A DNA stretch of 64,000 nt, from contig NZ_JAKJHS010000004.1 in the NCBI RefSeq assembly GCF_021648825.1, positions 62,001-126,000 of the forward strand, in the 5' to 3' direction. The DNA comes from Rhizobium halophilum. Its GTDB lineage: Bacteria > Pseudomonadota > Alphaproteobacteria > Rhizobiales > Rhizobiaceae. Under the pieces are notes generated by a model. The model worked only from the letters and a program-made list of their open reading frames with translations, searched no databases and was not told where the DNA came from. The position numbers and the translations under genes are program-made. Below, piece after piece: positions 50,141 to 57,410 of the stretch (its first letter is position 1; the number at the start of each line of letters is the position of its first letter).

Positions 50141-50200
50141 GCGACAACCTGCTGAAGCCAGCAAAAAAACACGGGAATGTGAATAGGCTGCTGCGGGCTG

Positions 50201-52510
50201 CTACTGGCCCATGATCAAGTCGTAGAGCGTCGTCTGTTTTGGCTCCCGAGTGGAGGCGCTAGAGCCAAGATCACCTGGCGGCAACGGTCCGCCCCCTATG
50301 TCGGCCGGAGGCACAGGCGCACCCCCATAATTATCGTAGGGACCTCGATACTCTCGATAGTCTCGGACCGGGAGATCATCCTGCGAAAGGTCGTCCGTAT
50401 AGATATCATCCGGCGGTTCAGGATACTCCTCCTGTCGCGAGCGGTCGGGGAGAACCCCAGAGATGATATCTCCGATCGTTGTCGGTTCCCGCTCTGGTTC
50501 GGCAGCGGCCGGCAGTTGGAAGCCGGTGTGGCTGCCAAACAAGGGCGTCGGTGAATATCCAGCGAGCGCCGACGTCATATAGTCTTGCCAAGCTTTGGCC
50601 GGAAGGCCGCCGCCCGTGACCTTCTTCATTGAGCTGCCGTCGTCGTTGCCGAACCAAACACCGGTCGTCATTACACTGGTATAGCCGACGAACAACGCAT
50701 CGCGGAAAGACTGCGTGGTCCCTGTCTTGCCGGCAGCCTGCCAGTCCTTCAGGCGGGCGGCTTTTCCCGTTCCTTCCTGGAGGACCCGGGTCAACATGCT
50801 GTTCATTGTTGCCGCTATGGTCTCGCTCAAGACACGCGGCGGGTTCTCGTAGCTTGCCTCGTGCAGCACGTTGCCGTCGGTGTCGAGGACGCGGCGCACG
50901 ATATGAGGTGTGGCCTTGTAGCCCCCGTTCATGAAAGGCGCATAAGCCGCCGTCAGCTCGATCAACGGCACTTCAGAGGTGCCGAGGGCGATCGAGGCGT
51001 TGGGTTGCAACTCCTGCTCGATCCCCATCCTATGCGCCAGGCTGACGACTTCCTGCGGACCAACCTCCATCACCAGTTGTGCGGCAATCGTGTTGAGGGA
51101 GTGGGAAAGGGCAGAGGAGACGGTGACTTGGCCTCGGTACTTCTGGTCGTAATTCTCAGGAGTCCATTTGCCGATCCTGACCGGCGCGTCGTTGCGGATC
51201 GAGTCTGGACGTATTCCCGCTTCCAGTGCGGCGGCATAGACGAAGGGCTTGAAGGCGGAACCGGGCTGGCGCTTGGCTGTGACCGCGCGGTTGAACTGGC
51301 TCTGGGCGTAGTCCTTGCCGCCAACAAGCGCACGTATTGCCCCCGTCGCATCCATCGACACCAGGGCGGCCTGATTGGCATTCAGTTTGGTGCCTTCTTC
51401 GTCTAAAATGGTCGTCAGTACCTTCTCCGCCTTCTCCTCCAGCGAAAGGTCTATGGTGGTCTCAACCACCACGTCCTGCTTGACGTCCCCGAGCAGCCGC
51501 TTCACCTCGTCCATCACCATGTCTGCGGCATAATGTTCAGCGCCGGACCAGTAGCTACGGGCCTTTGTCGGCGGCTGCGACATCGCCGACTTGATGTCTT
51601 CCTCCGTGATGTAGCCTTCCTCCTGCATTGCGCCGAGGACCACCTGGGCACGTTCCTCGGCAGCCACCGGATCGCGAGCGGGGGAAAGCCGTGACGGCGC
51701 CTTCAGAAGACCTGCGAGGAGCGCGGCTTCGCCCAGGTTCACGTCGCGCGCCGACTTGTTGAAATAGCGCCTGGAGGCGGCCTCAACCCCATAGGCATTG
51801 GAGCCGAAGAAGACGCGGTTAAGGTACATCGCAAGGATCTGGTCCTTGTCGAACTTGTGTTCCAGCCATAAGGCGAGAAGCACTTCCTGTATCTTGCGCT
51901 CGAAGGTACGCTCAGGGGACAAGAACAGGTTCTTTGCCAACTGTTGCGTAATGGTGGAACCGCCCTGAATGGGGCGTCCGGTCATATTGTTGACGAAGGC
52001 GCGGGCGAGGCCGAGCGGATCAACGCCGAAATGGGCGTAGAAGCGCCGATCCTCGATTGCCATTACCGCCTGCGGAATAAAAGGTGACATCTCCTCAAGC
52101 GAGAGAGCTTCGCCGCCGGTGGCGCCGCGGTTGGCGATCACCGAACCATCAGTGGATATGATCTTGATGTTGGGCGGGCGGTCGGGGATCGACCAGGAGC
52201 CGGCAGCGGGCATCTGAGCGCCGTAGTAAAGGACAAGCCCCCCTACACCGATGCCAGCCCAGATGCCGAGCACCACGCCCCAGTAGACGAGGGCGCGAAG
52301 CGGCGCCCACGTACCCGGAGAATTGCCACGTATGGTGTTCGACCGGCGTGCCGGGGACGCAGTTGCTTTGGGTCTTCTAGTGGGGGTTTTGCCTTTGGGA
52401 CGCACACCCGAGATTCGATCATCGGATGCTAGCCGCAGGTCGTCCCCACGATGATCATCGTCATCAAACGACGGCTCAATCCTTTGCCGCGACTTGCCTT
52501 TGGCTGCCAT
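50201..52510 (-). CDS. Class A penicillin-binding protein (PBP1A family)
   Basis: A 769-residue bifunctional peptidoglycan synthase. After a basic cytoplasmic head, one membrane helix (VYWGVVLGIWAGIGVGGLVLYY, residues 74-95). The glycosyltransferase domain has AIEDRRFYAHFGVDPLG and GGSTITQQLAKNLFLSPERT. The transpeptidase domain contains the SxxK Ser in GSAFKPFVYAA, SxN in SHSLNT and KTGT in AAGKTGTTQ. The last ~100 residues are Pro/Asp-rich and disordered. It polymerises and crosslinks glycan strands. Confidence 0.95.
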   Translation of the reverse strand: MAAKGKSRQRIEPSFDDDDHRGDDLRLASDDRISGVRPKGKTPTRRPKATASPARRSNTIRGNSPGTWAPLRALVYWGVVLGIWAGIGVGGLVLYYGAQMPAAGSWSIPDRPPNIKIISTDGSVIANRGATGGEALSLEEMSPFIPQAVMAIEDRRFYAHFGVDPLGLARAFVNNMTGRPIQGGSTITQQLAKNLFLSPERTFERKIQEVLLALWLEHKFDKDQILAMYLNRVFFGSNAYGVEAASRRYFNKSARDVNLGEAALLAGLLKAPSRLSPARDPVAAEERAQVVLGAMQEEGYITEEDIKSAMSQPPTKARSYWSGAEHYAADMVMDEVKRLLGDVKQDVVVETTIDLSLEEKAEKVLTTILDEEGTKLNANQAALVSMDATGAIRALVGGKDYAQSQFNRAVTAKRQPGSAFKPFVYAAALEAGIRPDSIRNDAPVRIGKWTPENYDQKYRGQVTVSSALSHSLNTIAAQLVMEVGPQEVVSLAHRMGIEQELQPNASIALGTSEVPLIELTAAYAPFMNGGYKATPHIVRRVLDTDGNVLHEASYENPPRVLSETIAATMNSMLTRVLQEGTGKAARLKDWQAAGKTGTTQSFRDALFVGYTSVMTTGVWFGNDDGSSMKKVTGGGLPAKAWQDYMTSALAGYSPTPLFGSHTGFQLPAAAEPEREPTTIGDIISGVLPDRSRQEEYPEPPDDIYTDDLSQDDLPVRDYREYRGPYDNYGGAPVPPADIGGGPLPPGDLGSSASTREPKQTTLYDLIMGQ

Positions 52511-52650
52511 ACCCTGTCGGTAGCCCCTTGTCTGGCCGGCAGACGCCAGCGGTTCATGCTTTCGCTGAACTCTAAATGCGGCGATTTAAGGGGGTATTAA
52601 GGAAAGCTGATCGGACCGACCGACAAGATCGATCCGATCAGATAGCCGTA

Positions 52651-52905
52651 TCAACGGCATTCGTCGATGTATCGATTACCGTAGCGGTCACGATAGTAGC
52701 AACGACCTGGCTGGTCCTGCACACTGCCGATGAGTGCGCCGCCTACACCGCCCACGGCGGCGCCGACTGCGGCCCCACGCACGTCGCCGGACACGGCGCC
52801 GCCAACCACTGCTCCGCCTACCGCGCCAATGCCGGCGCCGCGTTCAGTGGCCGTGCAGGCAGCAAGCGACACGCTCATGAAGCCAATTGCGAGGATCTTC
52901 TTCAT
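52651..52905 (-). CDS. Glycine-zipper outer-membrane lipoprotein
   Basis: An 84-residue lipoprotein: signal MKKILAIGFMSVSLAAC with Cys17 lipidated, then Gly/Ala repeats (GAGIGAVGGAVVGGAVSGD) that form a glycine zipper, and a C-terminal basic/Tyr end (RCYYRDRYGNRYIDECR). Similar proteins in Rhizobiales are stress-linked surface lipoproteins. The function is not known. Confidence 0.87.
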   Translation of the reverse strand: MKKILAIGFMSVSLAACTATERGAGIGAVGGAVVGGAVSGDVRGAAVGAAVGGVGGALIGSVQDQPGRCYYRDRYGNRYIDECR

Positions 52906-53030
52906 CGTTCTCTCCTTCGTTTACAATAGCGTCAACCGACGAGGCACGACGTTGTTTCAAGATCGGCGCGAAAAACTTACCAGATTGGGGATCCTCAGCC
53001 CGCACCTTCTCGCGAAGGTAAGGTGCCACC

Positions 53031-53055
53031 GGAACAATGCACCTCGCCTCCCGTT
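53031..53055 (+). promoter_or_regulatory. EcfG/RpoE2-type general stress promoter
   Basis: GGAAC (53031-53035), 16 nt, CGTT (53052-53055) matches the alphaproteobacterial EcfG consensus closely. It predicts a start near 53062, about 23 nt before the ATG at 53085. Confidence 0.65.
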
Positions 53056-53084
53056 TTTGTTTGACGTAACGAAGGAGCCAAGTC

Positions 53085-53282
53085 ATGCCCAACAAAGATC
53101 CTCTCCCGAACCCGGCACCGGAGACTCCTCGGGGGCCGACGTCTACGCCGGGGGTTCCTGATCGGACACAGGGCAAGCCGCCTCTGACCCCTGTCCAAGA
53201 CCCAGGCGATACGAAAAACCCGCAGGATCCAAATCTCAACCCGGCATTGCTGCCGATTGGTGACCCCGCCGGAGCGGCTTAA
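53085..53282 (+). CDS. Small proline-rich protein of unknown function
   Basis: 65 residues, very rich in Pro, Asp and Asn (PNPAPETPRGPTSTPGVP, then DPGDTKNPQDPNLNP). AAGGAG precedes the ATG and an EcfG-type promoter lies 30-54 bp upstream, so it probably belongs to the general stress response. It has no signal peptide or membrane helix and is likely disordered. Confidence 0.7.
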   Translation: MPNKDPLPNPAPETPRGPTSTPGVPDRTQGKPPLTPVQDPGDTKNPQDPNLNPALLPIGDPAGAA

Positions 53283-53486
53283 CGATCTGAAAACCATTAA
53301 GGACGTAGTTTAGGCTGCCTTATCTACAATCAAGGGATCCGAGCCATTCCCTGTTGCACCAGGGCGGAACGCCCAGCATACGCAAGTTCTACACAAGTTG
53401 GCCTTCATAAAGCCAATTTTAGAAGCGGTAATCGGTTGGGCTTGGATCCCCTACCGGGCTGAGCTACGGCAGCAGGGGAGGTTGGT

Positions 53487-53705
53487 GTGCCTACACAGAT
53501 GGTTCGCAATCCGGTCAGGCCGGACCAGCTCAACGTCCTGCAGCAGGTGTTCGACCAAGCGTGCATTGAACACAACATCAACAAGGCAAGTCCTGATGGG
53601 GAGGCCTTGGCCCTGATTCTTGTCCATTCGATGCAAAAGGGGCTCAGTGAAAAAGAGAAGCTCGAGTCCCTGGCTCATATTCTGGCCGAAAGCCGGCAAA
53701 CGTGA
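53487..53705 (+). CDS. Small helical protein of unknown function
   Basis: 72 residues, GTG start after GGGGAGG (5-nt spacing). Sequence is mostly helical: VRPDQLNVLQQVFDQACIEH, KASPDGEALALILVHSMQKG and EKEKLESLAHILAESRQ. No known domain recognised; resembles short conserved hypothetical proteins of Rhizobiaceae. No good promoter match was found upstream; a GGAAC at 53366 has the wrong spacing. Confidence 0.72.
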   Translation: MPTQMVRNPVRPDQLNVLQQVFDQACIEHNINKASPDGEALALILVHSMQKGLSEKEKLESLAHILAESRQT

Positions 53706-53724
53706 CATGCCGGGCGGCTGGCGC

Positions 53725-53750
53725 GGAACTTAAACTCATTGCCGTTGGTT
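53725..53750 (+). promoter_or_regulatory. Candidate EcfG-type promoter of the DUF883-like gene
   Basis: GGAAC at 53725-53729 followed by 19 nt and TT at 53749-53750, within the spacing reported for RpoE2 promoters. Weaker match than the element at 53031. The predicted start is about 25 nt before the ATG at 53782. Confidence 0.45.
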
Positions 53751-53781
53751 GACTGGTCTTACGTCGTTGTGGAGACAAGGT

Positions 53782-54093
53782 ATGGCTGAGAATGTAGCAA
53801 GCGTTAAACCCTCGGGCAATTCGGAGCAGGCGCAAGTTGAAGCGGTCGGAAACGAGATAGCTAGTCTGCGCGCCGAGTTGGCCGCGCTGCGTGAGCGGCT
53901 TGCGGAACGAACCAGCAGTGTAGCGGCACATGTTCAGGAAGAGGCTGCGTCCGTCGCTGGCGCAATCCGCGAGCACCCTGCCAAAGCCACAACGCTCTTC
54001 ATGTTGGTAGGTGGGATCGGTTTCGTCGCTGGCTATCTTCTGGGAGCGCAATCGCTCGAAAACCGCAGTACCTGGTACCGGCGTTACTACTGA
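53782..54093 (+). CDS. DUF883/ElaB-like membrane-anchored protein
   Basis: 103 residues from the ATG at 53782. A coiled-coil (EIASLRAELAALRERLAERT) precedes the segment AAHVQEEAASVAGAIREHPA and a C-terminal membrane helix (about residues 72-92, LFMLVGGIGFVAGYLLGAQS). This layout matches DUF883/YqjD-like proteins, which tether to the inner membrane and bind ribosomes in E. coli. Upstream in-frame ATG at 53749 lacks a ribosome site. A likely stress-induced gene. Confidence 0.8.
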   Translation: MAENVASVKPSGNSEQAQVEAVGNEIASLRAELAALRERLAERTSSVAAHVQEEAASVAGAIREHPAKATTLFMLVGGIGFVAGYLLGAQSLENRSTWYRRYY

Positions 54094-54208
54094 GTTGACC
54101 AGAGCCCCGGGGTCGATTCGCGGGAAAGTTCCGAGGTATGCGAAAGCTGCAATGCTGCGCTGCAAAATTGCGCCTGTTTTTCGCGCATGCTTCATGTATG
54201 ATCAAAAC

Positions 54209-54330
54209 ATCGACAGATGCACTCCTCCTCCCAGCATCTTTCGATGGGACTAGCAACACCTCCTCCTCCCGGTTGCTGGTCAGCTTTGAGAACCCGGCGC
54301 TCCTCCTCCCGCGCCGGGTTTTCTGTTTTT
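54209..54330 (+). ncRNA. Second alpha-r14 family sRNA
   Basis: Three hairpins with CCTCCTCCC loops: AGATGC/GCATCT (54215-54238), AGCAAC/GTTGCT (54252-54277) and the terminator AACCCGGCGC/GCGCCGGGTT (54291-54320), followed by TTCTGTTTTT. The 5' segment ACATCGA and the first loop are nearly the same as the sRNA at 17640. TATGAT at 54197-54202 is the -10. It lies in the 428-bp gap between the DUF883-like gene and cspA. Confidence 0.9.
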
Positions 54331-54521
54331 GGGAGTGAGGAAGATCCCGCGCCTGCCATTCTTGACACGCAAGGGCCTCGCTTCTATCTCCCGTGCATCG
54401 CTATTTGTTGATAAGACTGCTCTAAGCACCTCGGTGCTCTCGACTACTTTCCTTCAAATACGAGACCACCCGTTCCGGCCCGCCGGAACATCGCCGATAT
54501 TTGCAAGAGAAAGGCATCGAT

Positions 54522-54731
54522 ATGGCTACCGGTACTGTAAAATGGTTCAACGCCACCAAGGGCTACGGCTTCATCCAGCCGGACGACGGCTCTGCCGACG
54601 TTTTTGTTCACATCTCCGCCGTTGAACGTGCAGGCATGAGCTCGCTGAACGACGGCCAGAAGTTGTCCTACGAGCTCGTAACGGATCGTCGCTCGGGTAA
54701 GGTCGCTGCGGATCAGCTGTCGGCTTCCTAA
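54522..54731 (+). CDS. cspA: Cold shock protein (CspA family)
   Basis: A 69-residue OB-fold protein with RNP1 KGYGFIQ and RNP2 VFVHIS, both nucleic-acid-binding motifs intact. The ATG at 54522 gives the standard length; an upstream ATG at 54501 adds an unsupported prefix. About 190 bp of gene-free leader follow the sRNA terminator, consistent with a structured cold-shock 5' leader (inference). Confidence 0.95.
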   Translation: MATGTVKWFNATKGYGFIQPDDGSADVFVHISAVERAGMSSLNDGQKLSYELVTDRRSGKVAADQLSAS

Positions 54732-54755
54732 GCTCGCATCCGCAACGTCTCGAGA

Positions 54756-54782
54756 AAGGCCGGTCTCGTCCGGCCTTTTTGT
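54756..54782 (+). terminator. Intrinsic terminator of cspA
   Basis: AAGGCCGG, 6 nt, CCGGCCTT then TTTGT, 25 bp after the stop. Clean hairpin and U-tract. Confidence 0.92.
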
Positions 54783-55042
54783 ATTTTAGGACTTGCAAAT
54801 CAAAGAGTGCTTTCCCATCTCATGATCAGCGGCATTTCCGGTGCAGTGAGCAAATGCGGGAGACCGCGCCATTGCAGCGACGGTGTGCATGTTCGTCTTT
54901 TACGAAGTGTTAACCAGTTGCGGCGATGATGATCGCCTGAGCCGCTGTTGGCTTCGAGCCTGAAGCGGACGCGCCGGAAATGCCTGTCTCTATTTCTGTG
55001 TGACCACGGATGTACTGGCACCTGATAAAAAATTGAGACGAG
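54783..55042. other. Gene-free interval between cspA and the dipeptidase gene
   Basis: No convincing open frame with a ribosome site is visible on either strand. The interval ends in the terminator at 55043-55070, so a short transcript from the plus strand could end there, but no good promoter was found. Confidence 0.5.
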
Positions 55043-55070
55043 AAAAGGTCGGGTTTCGCCCGACCTTTTT
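55043..55070. terminator. Bidirectional terminator upstream of the dipeptidase stop
   Basis: GGTCGGG (55047-55053), a 5-nt loop, CCCGACC (55059-55065), then TTTTT. On the minus strand the same stem is followed by TTTTC, so it can end the dipeptidase transcript, whose stop codon lies at 55105. Confidence 0.88.
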
Positions 55071-55104
55071 GTTTTTCTGGCCCTATGCTACCGGCGTGTT
55101 CGGT

Positions 55105-56493
55105 TCAATTTGCCAGGGCGGCGATAATGCGCGCCCAAGAGCGGATCCCCTGGTGAAAGGACTTCAGCTCGTATTTCTCGTTTGGCGAGTGAATCCGGTC
55201 ATCGACCAGCCCAAAGCCAACTAGAAGCGAATCCATTCCGAGCAGGGTCTGGAAATCTCCGACGATCGGGATCGACCCACCCATGCCGACGACGACAGCA
55301 GGCTTCGTCCACTCCTCGGAAAGTGCATTCTTGGCTTTCGAGAGAACAGGCGAGTCATAGGAAAGCTGGATAGCCGGTGAACCGCCGTGCTCCTTGAACT
55401 CCACGGAACAGTCATCCGGAATCTTGGCCTGAACGTAGGCACGGAAACTCTCGCGAACTTTGGCGGGATCCTGCTGCCCGACCAGTCGGAAAGAGACCTT
55501 CGCAGAGGCTTTGGCGGCGATCACGGTCTTGAATCCTTCTCCCGTATAGCCTCCCCATATTCCGTTCACTTCACAGGTTGGGCGCGCCCATATCAGCTCC
55601 AGTACGGACCGTCCCTTCTCGCCGGCCGCTACGGAGAGACCGACCTCACCAAGGAAGTTCTCGGCGTTCCGGCCAAGCTGGTCCCAGCTGGCCTTGATGT
55701 TTTCGGGAGTTTCTTCGACGCCGTCGTAAAACCCTGGAAGGGTAATGCGACCCGTTTCGTCGCGCAGACCCGCCAGGATCTCGGCAAGGATGTGGATAGG
55801 ATTTGCGGCAGCTCCCCCGAACAACCCGGAGTGCAGGTCGCGGTCAGCAGCGGTGATGATGACTTCCTCGCCTACCAGTCCCCGCAGCGCTGCGGCGATC
55901 GCTGGCGTATCTGTATCCCACATGCTGGTGTCACAGACCAAGGCGCAGCTTGCCCTCAGCTCATCCGCATTCTCTTTCAAGAACGGTTTGAGTGAAGGTG
56001 AGCCCGACTCCTCCTCACCTTCAAAAAGGATGGTTACTCGTAGCGGGAGCGTTCCATGCACCTCTTTGTAGGCGCGGCACGCCTCGACAAAGGTCATCAA
56101 CTGACCCTTGTCATCGGAGGTGCCTCGGCCGGTAATGACTTTGCGTCCGTCGCCAAGGTCCTTAAGTGCCGGTGAGAAGGGATCATTCTCCCAAAGCTCG
56201 ATCGGATCGACGGGCTGAACATCATAATGCCCGTAAAACAAGACATGTGGCGCGTCTGGCGTCGCTCCTTCATGATGTGCAACCACCATCGGATGCCCGG
56301 GCGTGTCACGCACGGAGGCGTCAAAGCCGATTTCGGATAAGGTTGTCACGAGCCATTCTGCGGCCTGCCGGCAATCGTCCTTGCAAGTCGGATCGGTCGA
56401 GATGGACTTTATGCGCACGAGCTGGAAAAGCCGCTCCAGGCTCTTCTGGATGTTCTGATCAGCGCGCTGAAGCACGGGAGAAAGTTCGGTCAT
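55105..56493 (-). CDS. M20-family dipeptidase
   Basis: A 462-residue metallopeptidase. HYDVQPVDP, TGRGTSDDKGQ and FEGEEESGSPSL carry the zinc-binding His, Asp and Glu and the catalytic base; the last His ligand is in the region MGGSIPIVGDFQ to NEKYELKSFHQG. It hydrolyses dipeptides or related amide bonds in the cytoplasm. AGGA precedes the ATG by 7 nt. Confidence 0.93.
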   Translation of the reverse strand: MTELSPVLQRADQNIQKSLERLFQLVRIKSISTDPTCKDDCRQAAEWLVTTLSEIGFDASVRDTPGHPMVVAHHEGATPDAPHVLFYGHYDVQPVDPIELWENDPFSPALKDLGDGRKVITGRGTSDDKGQLMTFVEACRAYKEVHGTLPLRVTILFEGEEESGSPSLKPFLKENADELRASCALVCDTSMWDTDTPAIAAALRGLVGEEVIITAADRDLHSGLFGGAAANPIHILAEILAGLRDETGRITLPGFYDGVEETPENIKASWDQLGRNAENFLGEVGLSVAAGEKGRSVLELIWARPTCEVNGIWGGYTGEGFKTVIAAKASAKVSFRLVGQQDPAKVRESFRAYVQAKIPDDCSVEFKEHGGSPAIQLSYDSPVLSKAKNALSEEWTKPAVVVGMGGSIPIVGDFQTLLGMDSLLVGFGLVDDRIHSPNEKYELKSFHQGIRSWARIIAALAN

Positions 56494-56597
56494 AACGAGT
56501 TCCTGTCTGCGATAGCGGCGCGACCTTAGAGGCTTTCAAGGCTGATTGGAAACTGTAAGACGGGGACAGGCAGGGTGGCGGACTGCCAAAGGCGGCT

Positions 56598-57029
56598 CTA
56601 CAGCTTGCGGGCGTTGTCGATCGCCATGCGCATGTACTCGATCATCAGCTCCCGCTCGAATTGGCGAAAGCCATCGAAGAGCGCCGCATCGGCTTCGGCA
56701 GCTGCCTCGATCGCCTGCCGTTCCAGCTCCCGACCTTCTTCCGTCAGACGGATAATCTGCGCGCGGCGATCCTGGGGGTGGGGTTGGCGCTCTATCAGGC
56801 CGTGGCGCTCCATGCGCATGAGCGTATTGGCGAGCGTTGCCTGTTCCACCTCGAGTCGATCAAGGAGCTGTTTCTGGGTCAGTCCGTCCTCTTGCCAGAG
56901 TTCGAGAAGAACGGGAAATTGTCCTGGTGAGAAACCCAAGATGGCCGCACGTTCCCGAAGGGAACGGCTAAAGCCCTTGGCCAGTTGCCCGGCGAGATAA
57001 GTTGCGCAACGCGAGCGGTCGAATGCCAT
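56598..57029 (-). CDS. MarR-family transcriptional regulator
   Basis: A 143-residue winged-helix repressor. The helix-turn-helix is DGLTQKQLLDRLEVEQATLANTLMRM in its parts, and the wing is LIERQPHPQDRRAQIIRLTE. The N- and C-terminal helices form the dimer interface. The target is unknown; no efflux or stress gene is immediately divergent. A candidate sRNA lies just upstream, on the same strand (57110-57262). Confidence 0.92.
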   Translation of the reverse strand: MAFDRSRCATYLAGQLAKGFSRSLRERAAILGFSPGQFPVLLELWQEDGLTQKQLLDRLEVEQATLANTLMRMERHGLIERQPHPQDRRAQIIRLTEEGRELERQAIEAAAEADAALFDGFRQFERELMIEYMRMAIDNARKL

Positions 57030-57109
57030 GGACCTGATGCCTGTCGCAGAGGAATGTCTGCGATGTATAGCGCCTTACGCTTTCGCCAAGCCTGTGGAAT
57101 TTCCTCTAC

Positions 57110-57262
57110 AAAAGCGAAAACCGCCACGGCCGGGAGGGGGATCGGCCATGGCGGTTCAAGAGTGGGACAAAGGCCCGGAGAGGGGGATGAGGCCTTTGTC
57201 CGGTCTGGAGCGGCGGGGGACGAGCCAGCTTCCAGACTGCGGCGTGATCAACGCCGGTACGA
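57110..57262 (-). ncRNA. Candidate sRNA with three C-rich-loop hairpins
   Basis: Minus-strand reading, 5' to 3': a short GGCGT/ACGCC hairpin; GTCTGGA/TCCAGAC with loop TCGTCCCCC (57203-57237); an 11-bp GGACAAAGGCC/GGCCTTTGTCC stem with loop TCATCCCCCTCTCCG (57165-57201); a 14-bp stem with loop ATCCCCCTCC (57119-57156) followed by TTCGCTTTTG. The last stem is fully paired only on this strand (one G-U; a C-A mismatch on the other). A CTTGAA -35 lies upstream (57289-57294). It lies between the MarR gene and polA. Confidence 0.6.
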
Positions 57263-57410
57263 CTGAGATGCGTAGCGATCCTGACCTTTTCAAGAGAAGC
57301 ATGAATTACAAATCAGTAACGTTCGGGTGATGCAGCGCCGGCCCCGTGTGCAGCGGGCAAGTAAAGAAGTTTTCATGGACGGGCGGGATGACGCAAGTTA
57401 TGCCATACAC

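Noticed and set aside
47366..50155. A 929-codon open frame on the plus strand opposite dnaJ and dnaK.
   Set aside because: It is a shadow of the GC-rich codon pattern of dnaK/dnaJ; no ribosome site, no domain.
53366..53390. GGAAC followed by GTT upstream of the 72-residue gene.
   Set aside because: Spacing (15 nt to GTT) is too short for an EcfG promoter.
57119..57237. Plus-strand reading of the hairpins, with GGAGGGGG loops, as a polA leader element.
   Set aside because: The plus-strand terminal stem has a C-A mismatch and no U-tract in that direction, so the minus strand fits better.
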